DNA from: Mycobacterium sp. E183 | GTDB taxonomy: Bacteria; Actinomycetota; Actinomycetes; Mycobacteriales; Mycobacteriaceae | DNA length: 64,000 nucleotides | Assembly (NCBI RefSeq): GCF_001667735.1 | Contig: NZ_LZJN01000163.1 | Span: 1 to 64,000, forward strand | Direction of reading: 5' to 3' | Shown: in pieces, positions 14,542 through 23,654 of the stretch | Layout: each line of letters opens with the position of its first letter | How positions within the stretch are numbered: the stretch's first letter is position 1 | The notes under the pieces: model-generated | What the model was told of the DNA's origin: nothing | What the model saw: the letters and a program-made list of their open reading frames with translations, nothing else | Database searches by the model: none | Position numbers and translations under genes: made by a program

Positions 14542-17294
14542 TCCTGCTCTGGCCCCTGGGTGTCGCGGGCGTGCACCCGGCCAGTGCGCACGCCGCCGAA
14601 GTGGCTGCTGAACGAGGCTCGCACCGCCTCGGGATCGCGGGCGGCGGCCGCGTGCTGCGGTTCGCGGCCGGAGTGCAGGCCGCCGTTGGGCTCTTGGCTC
14701 TCGTCCTCGTCGGGCCGGGCCGTCCCATTGGCGGCGCCGGGCACCAGCCGGGCACCGGGCGTACGGACCGGCAGGCCGTGCTCGGCGGTGCGCGACTCGA
14801 CGGGCGTGTCCTCGGCCGCCGCGGCCAGCGTCCAGCCGCGGTCCCACACCGACTGCCAGTCCAGGTCGGGGCTGTTGACCAGGTCGTGCGGATCACCGAG
14901 CATCTCCGACAGCATCCGCCGGTAGATCACGTCGTCGTCAGCGGGAGCGGCTGCGCTCTTCGGCGCGGCCGGGATCGACGGGGCGGGCGCGCTCGGCGCC
15001 GGGCTCGGCGGCTTGTCGGCGGCCGCGGCCGGCTCGTCCGCCTCCCGCGACCGCGCGGCGAAGAACGCCGACGTGTCCGAAGCGCGGACGGGCTTCGGCT
15101 CCGGTTTGGCGTCCGGGGCGCTCGCCGGGGTCCCGCCCTCCCACCACGGTGTGGGCAGTTCGCGCCGCTGCGGCAGCGGCTCGGCGGGTTCGGCGGGCAC
15201 CACGGTGATGCCGCTGGAACCGGGATTGCGGCGCGGCAGCAACGTGACCGGCGGCGCCGCGGCGGGGGCGTTGCGGGCCGGCTCGGGCCGGCGTTCCTCC
15301 TCGGGCGCGGCGACCGCGGCGGCGGGCTGCGCGCCGGGCGCCGAAACCGCCCGGATCCGGGCGACTCGGGCCTGCGGCGCCGAGCCCTCGAGAATCGTTG
15401 GGGGCAGGTAGATCTCGGCGGTGGTGCCCGAGCCTTCCTCGTTGGCCGCCGGGCCGCGCAGCCCCACCCGGATGCCGTGCCGGTCCGCGAGCCGGCCGAC
15501 GACGAACAGGCCCATGTGGCGGGCGTTGTCGGGGCTGACCTCGCCGCCGGCCTGCAGCCGCATGTTGGCGATGCGCCGATCGGTGTCGTTCATGCCCAGG
15601 CCGGAGTCGGCGATCCGCACCACGACTCCGCCGTCGCCGCCGCGGGCCGCCGAGACGCGCACGGGCGTCGCGGGTGGCGAATAACGCAGGGCGTTGTCGA
15701 TCAGCTCGGCGAACAGGTGGATGGCGCCGCCGGCGGCGGCGCCGATCAGCGTGCTGTTGTCGGGCAGCCCGGCGATCTCGACGCGGCGGTAGTCCTCGAC
15801 CTCGGAGACCGCGGCGCCCAGCACCGTCGACAGCGGCACCGGGTCGCGCTGGTCGCGCGCGAGCTGCGCGCCCGCCAGCACCAGCAGGTTGGCGCTGTTG
15901 CGGCGCAGCCGGGCGGCGAGGTGGTCCAGCCGGAACAGGCTGTCCAGGCGCTCGGGATCCTCCTCGTTGCGCTCCAGCCGATCGATGAGTGACAGCTGCT
16001 GGTCGACCAGCGAGCGGCTGCGCCGCGACATGGTCTCGAACATGTCGTTGACCAGCAGCCGCAACCGGGCCTCGTCGCCGGCGAGCAGCAGGGCCTGGGT
16101 GTGCAATTCGTCGACCGCGTGGGCGACCTGGCCGATCTCCTCCGTGGTGTACACCGGCAGCGGCTGCGGCGTCGGCTCGGCGCCGCCCGCCTTGACCCGG
16201 GCGATCTCCTCCTCGAGGTCGGTGTGGGCCACCTTGAGGGCTCCGTCGCGCAGGACGCGCAGGGGCCGCACCAGCGCGCGGGCCACCAACAGCACCACGA
16301 TCAGCGCGATCACGATGGCGGACAGCACCAGGACGGCGTCGAGGATGGCGGCATTGCGCCTGTCTGCGGCCTGGGCGTGCACGGTTTTCGTCACCGCCGC
16401 GGTGGCGTCCTTGACGATCTGGTCGGCGATGTCGTCGGTGGTCTGTATCGAGCGCAGCAGGTCGGCGTTGTCGACGAGGACGCTGGCCGGGTCGGACATG
16501 ATCGCCATCCGGGTCACCAGCTGCTGCTGCAGCGTCTTGGCTTCGGGCGAGCCGGCGCCGAGGACCTCGCTCATCCCGAACAGGGTCGACGGCTCGGTTC
16601 CGGCCAGGGTGATCATCGAGGTCCGCAATTGCGGCTCGGGCAGGTCGGCGCCCCGGGTGACGAGGATCTTCTGCATCGTCATCTGCCCGCGGGCCCCGAC
16701 GGCACGGCTCAGGCCCTGGGTCTGGGCGCGGACCTTCTCGTCGTCGACGCGGACCGACGCGTTGATGACGTCCTCGGCCGTCAGCAGGATCGGGGCGTAG
16801 AGGGTCACCCGCTCCCGCAAACCCAGGCCGTTGTCGGTCGCCTTGTTCACCAGCATCTGACCGCCGTCGAGCAGGTTGGTCACCCCCGACCGGACTTCGG
16901 GGCTGACGTCGGTGTCGCGCAGCCGGGTGTCCAGTTCGTATTTGCGCGCCTCGAAGTTCTTCTTGGCCCCCTCCACGTCGCGCCCGGTGCTGCCCGCCAG
17001 CAGGGCGACGTCGAGGGCCGACATGTATTTGGTGATCACGGGGACCACGTCGGCGCGGGCCGCGGCCAGCCGCAGCCCGGCCGAGTTCGCCATTGCGCCC
17101 TGGATGCGCAGCCCGCCGAAGACCGTTGCCAGCACCAGCGGCACCAGCACGATCGCCAGGACCTTCCACCGGACCGGCCAGTTGCTGAGCGACCAGGCCG
17201 GTGGGCGTTTGGCCGGCGCCGACTCGGCGGCGCCGGGCGGCGGGGACTCGGGGACCGCCTCGGCAGGGGTGGCCGGGCGGGCGAACATGGTCAC
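14538..17294 (-). CDS. Sensor histidine kinase of the mfp conservon (Rv3365c type)
   Basis: 918 aa. Residues 1-40 are cytoplasmic and Pro-rich. A first membrane helix (about 49-63), an extracytoplasmic sensor region of about 250 residues resembling nitrate/nitrite sensors, and a second helix (about 318-340) lead into HAMP. The H-box is LFRLDHLAARLRR, the N-box LIDNALRYSPP, G1 IADSGLGMN and G2 MGLFVVGRLADRHG. A disordered Pro/Ala tail (about 620-900) ends the protein. This is the CvnA component at the head of the operon; no response regulator gene is adjacent, as usual for conservons. The upstream 230 bp show no gene. Confidence 0.92.
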   Translation of the reverse strand: MTMFARPATPAEAVPESPPPGAAESAPAKRPPAWSLSNWPVRWKVLAIVLVPLVLATVFGGLRIQGAMANSAGLRLAAARADVVPVITKYMSALDVALLAGSTGRDVEGAKKNFEARKYELDTRLRDTDVSPEVRSGVTNLLDGGQMLVNKATDNGLGLRERVTLYAPILLTAEDVINASVRVDDEKVRAQTQGLSRAVGARGQMTMQKILVTRGADLPEPQLRTSMITLAGTEPSTLFGMSEVLGAGSPEAKTLQQQLVTRMAIMSDPASVLVDNADLLRSIQTTDDIADQIVKDATAAVTKTVHAQAADRRNAAILDAVLVLSAIVIALIVVLLVARALVRPLRVLRDGALKVAHTDLEEEIARVKAGGAEPTPQPLPVYTTEEIGQVAHAVDELHTQALLLAGDEARLRLLVNDMFETMSRRSRSLVDQQLSLIDRLERNEEDPERLDSLFRLDHLAARLRRNSANLLVLAGAQLARDQRDPVPLSTVLGAAVSEVEDYRRVEIAGLPDNSTLIGAAAGGAIHLFAELIDNALRYSPPATPVRVSAARGGDGGVVVRIADSGLGMNDTDRRIANMRLQAGGEVSPDNARHMGLFVVGRLADRHGIRVGLRGPAANEEGSGTTAEIYLPPTILEGSAPQARVARIRAVSAPGAQPAAAVAAPEEERRPEPARNAPAAAPPVTLLPRRNPGSSGITVVPAEPAEPLPQRRELPTPWWEGGTPASAPDAKPEPKPVRASDTSAFFAARSREADEPAAAADKPPSPAPSAPAPSIPAAPKSAAAPADDDVIYRRMLSEMLGDPHDLVNSPDLDWQSVWDRGWTLAAAAEDTPVESRTAEHGLPVRTPGARLVPGAANGTARPDEDESQEPNGGLHSGREPQHAAAARDPEAVRASFSSHFGGVRTGRVHARDTQGPEQE

Positions 17295-17527
17295 GTCGGC
17301 ACGGCCGCGCGACCGGCCGCTGCGCTGATGCTCAGCGCTCGAGAAAACGAGAGGCTCATGAGACTTCCTGCTTTATCCACCCGTGCCACGCCAGATGGGC
17401 GCGAGCGCGTCAACGTGGCAATCCGACGAGTATGACAGCCCGCGGCCCAGGTCACCAGAATCCGTACTGAGCAGACAGGCCTCTCCAAGGTGCACCGGCG
17501 CGCGGGCCGACGATCCTGGCAAACCCG

Positions 17528-18133
17528 CTAGGCGTGGCGCAGGACGGCGACGAGGAAATCCGACTCATCGGTGAACGGGCGCAGGTCCCAGGTGGACAGC
17601 AGCAGGTCGGGCTCGAGCCCGGCGGCCGCCGCGTCGTCGAGGAACTCGGCGAATCCGTAGTCGCGGCCCGCGCCGAAGCCGATCGCCGCCCGACCGTCGT
17701 CCCCGAGGTGGGCCCGCAGCCGGCCCAGCACCCGGCGCCGCGTGCTCGGCGCCAGGAACGTCATCACGTTGCCGGCCGACACGATCACGTCGAACGGCTC
17801 GGCGATGCCGCGGGCGGGCAGGTCGAGCTCGGCGAGGTCGCCGACGAGCCAGCGCGGCCCGGGGTGATCCTGCTCGGCCGCTTCGATCAGCGCCGGGTCG
17901 ACGTCGACGCCGACGACCTGGTGACCGGCGGCGGCCAGGTACCCGCCCAGCCGGCCGGGGCCGCAGCCGGCGTCGAGGATGCGGGCGCCGCGCGGGGCCA
18001 TCGCGTCCACGAAGCGCGCCTCGCCGGCCAGATCGTCACCGGCGCGGGCCATGGCGCGGAACCGCTCGATGTACCAGTGCGAATGTCCCGGATCGGCAGC
18101 GACTTTCCGCATCCAGAGGCTCTGCTCGACCAT
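17528..18133 (-). CDS. SAM-dependent methyltransferase, class I
   Basis: 201 aa. A Rossmann methyltransferase with motif I ILDAGCGPGRLGGYL, acidic motif VGVDVDPALIE and post-motif DVIVSAGNVMTFL. An N-terminal helix (HSHWYIERFRAMA) is typical of small-molecule methyltransferases. The substrate cannot be told. Only 17 bp separate its ATG from the GTG of the divergent trmL-like gene; GATAAT on this strand lies 6 nt before the ATG, so a leaderless message is likely. Confidence 0.88.
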   Translation of the reverse strand: MVEQSLWMRKVAADPGHSHWYIERFRAMARAGDDLAGEARFVDAMAPRGARILDAGCGPGRLGGYLAAAGHQVVGVDVDPALIEAAEQDHPGPRWLVGDLAELDLPARGIAEPFDVIVSAGNVMTFLAPSTRRRVLGRLRAHLGDDGRAAIGFGAGRDYGFAEFLDDAAAAGLEPDLLLSTWDLRPFTDESDFLVAVLRHA

Positions 18134-18150
18134 GCGACCATTATCGCGTT
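18134..18150. promoter_or_regulatory. 17-bp divergent promoter region
   Basis: The two divergent start codons are separated by gcgaccattatcgcgtt only. Read on the minus strand it holds GATAAT, 6 nt before the methyltransferase ATG; on the plus strand CATTAT ends 6 nt before the GTG of the RNA methyltransferase. There is no room for a Shine-Dalgarno in either direction, so both messages are probably leaderless and the polymerases must exclude one another. Confidence 0.45.
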
Positions 18151-18615
18151 GTGTTCAAGCTGATGTTCTTCTCCCCGCGCATCGCCCCCAACACCGGCAA
18201 CGCCATCCGGACGGCGGCGGCGACCGGATGCGAATTGCACCTGGTCGAGCCGATGGGCTTCGACCTGTCCGAACCCAAGCTGCGGCGGGCCGGTCTGGAC
18301 TATCACGACCTGGCGTCGGTGACGGTGCATCCGTCGCTGCCGGCCGCGTGGGAGGCGCTGTCGCCGGAGCGGGTGATCGCCTTCACCTCGCACGCGCCCA
18401 CCTCGTTCGCCGACGTCCGCTACCGGCCGGGCGACGTCCTGTTGTTCGGTCCCGAGCCGACCGGACTGGACGCGGCGACGCTGGCCGACGAGCACATCAC
18501 CGCGCAGGTGCGCATCCCGATGCTGGCGGGGCGGCGCTCGCTGAACCTGTCCAACGCCGCGGCCGTCGCCGTCTACGAGGCCTGGCGGCAGCAGGGTTAC
18601 CCGGGCGCGCTCTAG
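18151..18615 (+). CDS. trmL: tRNA 2'-O-methyltransferase, SpoU/TrmL family
   Basis: 154 aa SPOUT protein, the Rv3366 equivalent. Motif 1 SPRIAPNTGNAIRTAAATGC, motif 2 LLFGPEPTGLD and motif 3 IPMLAGRRSLNLSNAAAVAVYEAW are the knotted-fold signatures of TrmL, which methylates the wobble ribose at position 34 of tRNA-Leu. The start is GTG; the protein matches TrmL length, with no added RNA-binding domain. TrmL specificity rather than another SpoU target is inferred from size and motif. Confidence 0.92.
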   Translation: MFKLMFFSPRIAPNTGNAIRTAAATGCELHLVEPMGFDLSEPKLRRAGLDYHDLASVTVHPSLPAAWEALSPERVIAFTSHAPTSFADVRYRPGDVLLFGPEPTGLDAATLADEHITAQVRIPMLAGRRSLNLSNAAAVAVYEAWRQQGYPGAL

Positions 18616-18651
18616 CGATGAGTTCTGCGACCGACGGGAGTCAGCATTGAT

Positions 18652-18978
18652 ATGCCTACCTTCATCACCATCGGTTACGGCGACGAGGCCGGATACCACC
18701 AGTTGAGCGCGCACCGCAGACACGCCGCGCACGCCCGCGACGACGAACTCAGCGCGTCCGGCGCGCTCGTCGCCCGGGCCGGAGATCCCGTCCAGGTGCG
18801 CAATCCGGAGGGGGCCGGAGTGCGGATCGAGCCGGGCCCCTTCCTCCGATCGGCTCTGCCGATCGCGGGATTCGCGGTCATCGAGGCCGACGATCTCGAC
18901 ACGGCGATCGAGCGCGTCAGCCAGACGCCGTGTGCGGTCGCGCACGGGGTCGTCGAGGTTTGGCCTCTGCAGACCTGA
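18652..18978 (+). CDS. YCII-domain protein
   Basis: 108 aa. The ferredoxin-like YCII/DGPF fold is suggested by the N-terminal MPTFITIGYGDEAGYH, by FAVIEADDLDTAIERVSQTP and by the end VVEVWPLQT. Such proteins are small and cytoplasmic, sometimes accessory to dioxygenases or sigma factors, without a settled reaction. Start ATG 18652 has GGAGT 9-13 nt upstream. It abuts the convergent nitroreductase with no gap. Confidence 0.75.
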   Translation: MPTFITIGYGDEAGYHQLSAHRRHAAHARDDELSASGALVARAGDPVQVRNPEGAGVRIEPGPFLRSALPIAGFAVIEADDLDTAIERVSQTPCAVAHGVVEVWPLQT

Positions 18979-19623
18979 CTACCAGGTGTTCCAGTGGGTG
19001 AGCTGCTCGGCGGGCAGCCGCTTGGCCGGGCGGAAGTCGGTGCCCTTGGTGTAGGCGATCGGGAACAGCCCGCCCTGGCTGTACTCGTCGTACGGGATGC
19101 CCACCACGTCTGCGACCTGCTTTTCACCGTCTCCGAGCAGGTGCAGCGTCGTCCAGCACGACCCCAGCCCGCGGGAGCGCAGCGCCAGGCAGAAGCTCCA
19201 CACCGCCGGGAACAGCGACGCCCAGAACGACACGCCGCCCAGCGGCTGCTTCTCCTCCCGGCCGAAGATGCAGGGAATCAACAACACCGGCGCCTCGTGC
19301 ATGTGCTCGGCGAGGTAGGTCGCGGAGTCGCGCACCTTGCCCATCCGCTCCCCGCGGGTGTCCCCGTCGGCGTATTCGGGAGCGGGTGAGCTCAGGTAGG
19401 CCCGGGCGTTTTTCAGGTAGACGTCGGCGATCGCCTTCTTCTTGTCCGCGTCCTCGACGAACACCCACTGCCAACCCTGCGAATTGGATCCGGTGGGGGC
19501 CTGCAGCGCCAGGTCGAGGCATTCCATCAAGACGTCGCGTTCGACCGGCTTGTCGAAGTCCAGGCGTTTGCGGACCGAGCGGGTGGTGGTGAGGACTTCG
19601 TCGACGGACAGGTTGAGGGTCAT
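18979..19623 (-). CDS. Nitroreductase family oxidoreductase (Rv3368c type)
   Basis: 214 aa FMN-binding nitroreductase fold: RSVRKRLDFDKPV and QAPTGSNSQGWQWVFVED near the N-terminus bind the FMN phosphate, and GLGSCWTTLHLL followed by QGGLFPIAYTKG is the C-terminal part. ATG 19623 gives the same length as M. tuberculosis Rv3368c; an upstream in-frame extension is unlike a protein. Substrate unknown; these enzymes reduce nitro groups, quinones or flavins with NAD(P)H. Confidence 0.93.
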   Translation of the reverse strand: MTLNLSVDEVLTTTRSVRKRLDFDKPVERDVLMECLDLALQAPTGSNSQGWQWVFVEDADKKKAIADVYLKNARAYLSSPAPEYADGDTRGERMGKVRDSATYLAEHMHEAPVLLIPCIFGREEKQPLGGVSFWASLFPAVWSFCLALRSRGLGSCWTTLHLLGDGEKQVADVVGIPYDEYSQGGLFPIAYTKGTDFRPAKRLPAEQLTHWNTW

Positions 19624-19786
19624 GTGTTGGAGACTACCTGCGGGCCCATGAGCGGCGAACTGGCGCAAGAGGTTTCCGACGGGCCGGCGCCTCAGGCACC
19701 GAGCGTGAATCCACGGTGGGAATTGGGTCGAAATCCCGCAGCGGAGTGCACGTGCGGCGCCGTCGTCTCCGTCGCGCTGGGTCAGG

Positions 19787-20134
19787 TCAGGACGGGGGCG
19801 GCGGGGCCGGCTGGTCGGGCGGAATCGCCCCACCGCAACCTCCGGGTGGCGGCGGGCCAGGCAGGGGTTCGTCGCCACCGACGCAGTCGTAGTAGAACTG
19901 TGGGCCGACGATCCAGGTCTTCATCCACTGGTGCCAAAACGACCCGTCGGGGTACTTCTCGCCGTCGCACACGGCCAGGTTGCCGTACCCCCATCGGCCG
20001 CCCGGGCAGAAGCCCTTCGTCATGTCGGGCTGGTGCGGATCGGGCGGGTCGGCGCTGGCAATCGCGGTTGGAAGAGCAAGCGCCGCAACACAACCCAGCA
20101 TCGCAGCGCCAAGCCGACTACGTTTGAATCTCAT
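19787..20134 (-). CDS. Small secreted mycobacterial protein
   Basis: 115 aa. Residues 1-28 are a signal peptide (KRSR, Ala/Leu-rich core, cleavage after ASA). The mature part has four Cys (FCPGG, AVCDGE, YYDCV, GGCGG) that could form two disulfides, aromatic-rich SFWHQWMKTW, and a Pro-rich tail. It resembles other short mycobacterial exported proteins, including the one at 61699-62027. No function is known. Confidence 0.8.
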   Translation of the reverse strand: MRFKRSRLGAAMLGCVAALALPTAIASADPPDPHQPDMTKGFCPGGRWGYGNLAVCDGEKYPDGSFWHQWMKTWIVGPQFYYDCVGGDEPLPGPPPPGGCGGAIPPDQPAPPPPS

Positions 20135-20211
20135 CTCGACTCCCTGCTTCTGGCTGACGCGCGGCGATGAGGCGATAGTTTACGACGCAAACGGATGGGT
20201 GATGTCGCTTT

Positions 20212-23200
20212 CTAGCGGAAATCGCGCGACTTCGAGCCGACCGCCAGGGTGATGCGCCCCAGCCGCTCGGCGACGACGGTGACTGCGCCGCTGGCGTTTT
20301 GGACCTGGCCGCGCACCAGCATCGCCGGCGCGGAGTTGGCCAGCTTGCGGTGCCGCGCCCACAACGCCGGCGTGCACAGCACGTTGACCATCCCGGTCTC
20401 GTCCTCGAGGTTGAGAAACGTCACCCCCTGTGCCGTGCCCGGGCGCTGCCGGTGGGTCACCGCGCCGGCGATCAGCACGCGGTCGCCGTCGGGCACGCCG
20501 AGCAGCTTCTCGGCGGGCACCACGCCCATCGCGTCCAGGTCCGCCCGCAGGAACTGCGTCGGATAGCTGTCCGGGGAGACTCCGGTGGCCCACACGTCGG
20601 CGGCGGCCAGCTCCAGTTCGCTCATCCCGGGCAGCGCGGGGACATGCGACGACGAGCCGACGCCGGGCAGGCGGTCCGGGCGTTGGGTGGCGGCCGCCCC
20701 GGCCGCCCACAGCGCCTCGCGCCGCGACATGGCAAAGCAGCCGAGCGCCCCGGCCGTCGCCAGCGCCTCTGTCTGCGGCACCGACAGCGGTAGCCGGGTG
20801 GTCAGGTCCAGCAGAGAAGCGAACGGGCCGTTGGCTTTTCGTTCGCCGACTAGCCGCTCGGCGAGGTCGTCACCGATGTGGCGCACCGCGCCCAGCCCGA
20901 GGCGGACCTCGGTGCCCGCGTTCTCGAGGGTGGCGTGGGCCAGGCTGGCGTTGACGTCCGGGCCGTGCACGGTCACGCCGTGCCGGCGCGCGTCGGCCAC
21001 CAGCGACTGCGGCGAATAGAAGCCCATCGGCTGCGCGCGCAGCAGCGCCGCGCAGAACGCAGCCGGGTGGTGCAGCTTGAACCACGACGAATAGAACACC
21101 AGCGACGCGAAGGACAGCGCGTGGCTTTCCGGGAAGCCGAAATTGGCGAACGCCTCCAGCTTTTCGTAGGTCCGGTCGATCACCTCGTCGGGCGCGCCAT
21201 GCAGCGCACGCATGCCCTCGTAGAACCGGCCGCGCAGCCGGCGCATGCGCTCGGTCGAGCGCTTGGAGCCCATCGCTCGGCGCAACTGGTCGGCCTCGGC
21301 GGCGGAGAAGCCGGCGCAGTCGACCGCCAGCTGCATCAGCTGCTCCTGAAACAGCGGCACCCCCAGCGTCTTTCGCAGGGCGGGCTCCATCGACGGGTGG
21401 TCGTATACCACCGGGTCCAGCCCGTTGCGCCGCCGGATGTAGGGGTGCACCGAGCCGCCCTGGATGGGGCCGGGGCGGATCAGCGCGACCTCCACCACCA
21501 GGTCGTAGAAGATCCGCGGCTTGAGCCTGGGCAACGTGGCCATCTGCGCGCGTGACTCCACCTGGAACACGCCGACGGAATCGGCGCGGGCCAGCATCTC
21601 GTACACCGCCGGCTCGGAGAGGTCGAGCCGGGCCAGGTCCACCTCGATGCCCTTGTGCTCGGCCACCAGGTCGATGGCGTAGTGCAGCGCCGAGAGCATG
21701 CCCAGCCCGAGCAGGTCGAACTTCACCAAACCGATTGCCGCGCAGTCGTCCTTGTCCCACTGCAACACGCTGCGGTTCTCCATGCGTGCCCACTCCACCG
21801 GGCAGACGTCGGCGATCGGGCGGTCGCAGATCACCATGCCACCGGAGTGAATGCCCATGTGCCGCGGCAGGTTCCGGATCTGGTTGGCCAGGTCGACCAC
21901 CTGCTCGGGGATGCCCTCGACGTCGGGCGAATCGGCGAGCCCGTTCCAGTGGCTGATCTGCTTGCTCCACGCGTCCTGCTGACCCTGGGAGAAGCCCAGC
22001 GCGCGGGCCATGTCGCGCACCGCGATCCGGCCCCGGTAGGTGATGACGTTGGCGACCTGAGCGGCGTAGTCGCGGCCGTATTTGTCGTAGACGTACTGAA
22101 TGACCTTCTCGCGCTGGTCGGACTCGATGTCCATGTCGATGTCGGGTGGCCCGTCGCGGGCGGGCGACAAAAACCGCTCGAACAGCAGCTCGTTGGCCAC
22201 CGGGTCCACTGCGGTGACACCGAGGGCATAACAGACCGCGGAGTTGGCTGCCGATCCCCTGCCCTGACACAGGATGTTGTTCTCCCGGCAGAACCGGGCG
22301 ATGTCGTGCACCACCAGGAAGTAGCCCGGAAAAGTGAGCCGCTCAATGACTTTCAGCTCATGCTCGATTTGCGCGTACGCGCGCGGCGCGGTGTCGGCCG
22401 GCCCGTAGCGGTCGCGTGCCCCCGCCATGGTCAGCTGCCGCAGCCAGCTGTCCTCGGTGTGCCCGGCGGGCACGTCGAAGGGCGGCAGCTGCGGGGCGAT
22501 CAGCGCCAGCCCGAACGCGCATTGCTCGCCGAGCTCGGCGGCGGCGGTCACCGCGTCGGGCCGCTGCCCGAACAGCCGGGCCATCTCCTCGCCGGACCGC
22601 AGGTGCGAACCGCCCAGCGGGGCCAGCCATCCGGCGGCGGTGTCCAGGGACTGCCGCGCCCGGATGGCGCCCATGGCCATGGCCAACCGGCGCCGCGGCG
22701 GACCCGCGAAATGCGCGCCGGTGGTGGCGACGACGCCGAGGCCGAAGCGGGGCGCCAGCCCGGCCAGCACCGCGTTGCGCTCGTCGTCGAGCGGGTGGCC
22801 GTGGTGGGTCAGCTCGATGCTGACCCGGTCCGCACCGAACCGGTCCACCAGGTCGGCCAGCGCCCGCTCCGCGGCCTCCGGCCCTTGTGACAACGCTTGG
22901 CGGACATGGCCTTTGCGGCATCCGGTCAGGATGTGCCAGTGCCCCCCTGCGGCCTCGGTCAGCGCGTCGAAGTCGTAGCGCGGCTTGCCCTTCTCGCCGC
23001 CGGCCAGGTGCGCCGCGGCCAGCTGCCGCGACAGCCGCCGGTAACCTTCCGGGCCGCGGGCCAGCACCAGCAGGTGCGGGCCCGGCGGATCCGGCGTCTC
23101 GGTGCGCGCGCCCGGCCCCAGCGACAGTTCGGCGCCGAACACGGTGCGCAGCTCGAGCTCGGCGGCCGCCTCGGCAAACCGCACCGCCCCGTACAGCCCG

Positions 23201-23490
23201 TCGTGGTCGGTGAGCGCCAGCGCGCGCAGCCCCAGCCGGGAAGCCTCCTCGACCAGCTCCTCCGGCGTGCTGGCACCGTCGAGGAAGCTAAACGCCGAAT
23301 GCGCGTGCAGCTCGGCATAGGGGACGGACGAGCGAGCCGCCCGGGCGCCGTCCGGCGGCCGGTACGTTCCGCGCTTGGGCGAGAGGGGGGCGTCCTCCCC
23401 GGGCACCACCGGCACGCCGGCATGGCGCGGTTTGCTGTCGAGCACCCGCTCCATTTCCGCCCAGCTCGGCGGGCCATTAAACCAGCCCAC
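20212..23490 (-). CDS. dnaE2: Error-prone DNA polymerase III alpha-like, DnaE2
   Basis: 1092 aa from GTG 23490. DnaE2 is the mycobacterial damage-induced polymerase that copies past lesions together with ImuA' and ImuB (encoded at 33295-35534). PHP domain AELHAHSAFSFLDGAS near residue 60; polymerase core FLSPARDGPPDIDMDIESD with the catalytic Asp residues; ALIRPGPIQGG; and a C-terminal OB-fold (VLIAGAVTHRQRPGTAQGVT). An ATG exists 12 nt further up (23502), but TATGCT there forms a -10 hexamer placed 7 nt before the GTG, so a leaderless GTG start fits better. A LexA box abuts this promoter. Confidence 0.95.
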   Translation of the reverse strand: MGWFNGPPSWAEMERVLDSKPRHAGVPVVPGEDAPLSPKRGTYRPPDGARAARSSVPYAELHAHSAFSFLDGASTPEELVEEASRLGLRALALTDHDGLYGAVRFAEAAAELELRTVFGAELSLGPGARTETPDPPGPHLLVLARGPEGYRRLSRQLAAAHLAGGEKGKPRYDFDALTEAAGGHWHILTGCRKGHVRQALSQGPEAAERALADLVDRFGADRVSIELTHHGHPLDDERNAVLAGLAPRFGLGVVATTGAHFAGPPRRRLAMAMGAIRARQSLDTAAGWLAPLGGSHLRSGEEMARLFGQRPDAVTAAAELGEQCAFGLALIAPQLPPFDVPAGHTEDSWLRQLTMAGARDRYGPADTAPRAYAQIEHELKVIERLTFPGYFLVVHDIARFCRENNILCQGRGSAANSAVCYALGVTAVDPVANELLFERFLSPARDGPPDIDMDIESDQREKVIQYVYDKYGRDYAAQVANVITYRGRIAVRDMARALGFSQGQQDAWSKQISHWNGLADSPDVEGIPEQVVDLANQIRNLPRHMGIHSGGMVICDRPIADVCPVEWARMENRSVLQWDKDDCAAIGLVKFDLLGLGMLSALHYAIDLVAEHKGIEVDLARLDLSEPAVYEMLARADSVGVFQVESRAQMATLPRLKPRIFYDLVVEVALIRPGPIQGGSVHPYIRRRNGLDPVVYDHPSMEPALRKTLGVPLFQEQLMQLAVDCAGFSAAEADQLRRAMGSKRSTERMRRLRGRFYEGMRALHGAPDEVIDRTYEKLEAFANFGFPESHALSFASLVFYSSWFKLHHPAAFCAALLRAQPMGFYSPQSLVADARRHGVTVHGPDVNASLAHATLENAGTEVRLGLGAVRHIGDDLAERLVGERKANGPFASLLDLTTRLPLSVPQTEALATAGALGCFAMSRREALWAAGAAATQRPDRLPGVGSSSHVPALPGMSELELAAADVWATGVSPDSYPTQFLRADLDAMGVVPAEKLLGVPDGDRVLIAGAVTHRQRPGTAQGVTFLNLEDETGMVNVLCTPALWARHRKLANSAPAMLVRGQVQNASGAVTVVAERLGRITLAVGSKSRDFR

Positions 23491-23497
23491 ACCTGAA

Positions 23498-23503
23498 AGC
23501 ATA
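23498..23503 (-). promoter_or_regulatory. -10 hexamer of dnaE2
   Basis: TATGCT read on the minus strand fits the mycobacterial TANNNT -10 consensus and ends 7 nt before GTG 23490. The T nearest upstream borders the LexA box at 23504-23519. No ribosome site lies between, consistent with a leaderless message. Confidence 0.5.
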
Positions 23504-23519
23504 TCGAAAGTTTGTTCGA
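23504..23519. promoter_or_regulatory. LexA (SOS) box of dnaE2
   Basis: TCGAAAGTTTGTTCGA matches the mycobacterial SOS box TCGAAC-N4-GTTCGA with one change. It lies between the divergent dnaE2 and acyltransferase genes, directly against the dnaE2 -10. LexA bound here would block dnaE2 transcription until DNA damage. Whether it also affects the acyltransferase, 136 bp away, is not clear. Confidence 0.88.
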
Positions 23520-23654
23520 ATTACCTCCGGTGCAGGACAACCGTTGTTAAACCGATCTTCAACTCCTAAACACGCTCTTAACGCCGCGGGCCTACCGCGG
23601 GCAACAAGGACCGACAGACACTGGTATCAGGGCGAAAATGAGGCGGGGGCGAGC

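Noticed and set aside
17295..17527. Possible small gene upstream of the conservon kinase
   Set aside because: Short frames on both strands have no ribosome site or protein-like composition; nothing convincing seen.
19624..19786. Possible gene on the plus strand between the nitroreductase and the secreted protein
   Set aside because: The open frame runs into the antisense of the secreted-protein gene and has no recognisable features or ribosome site.
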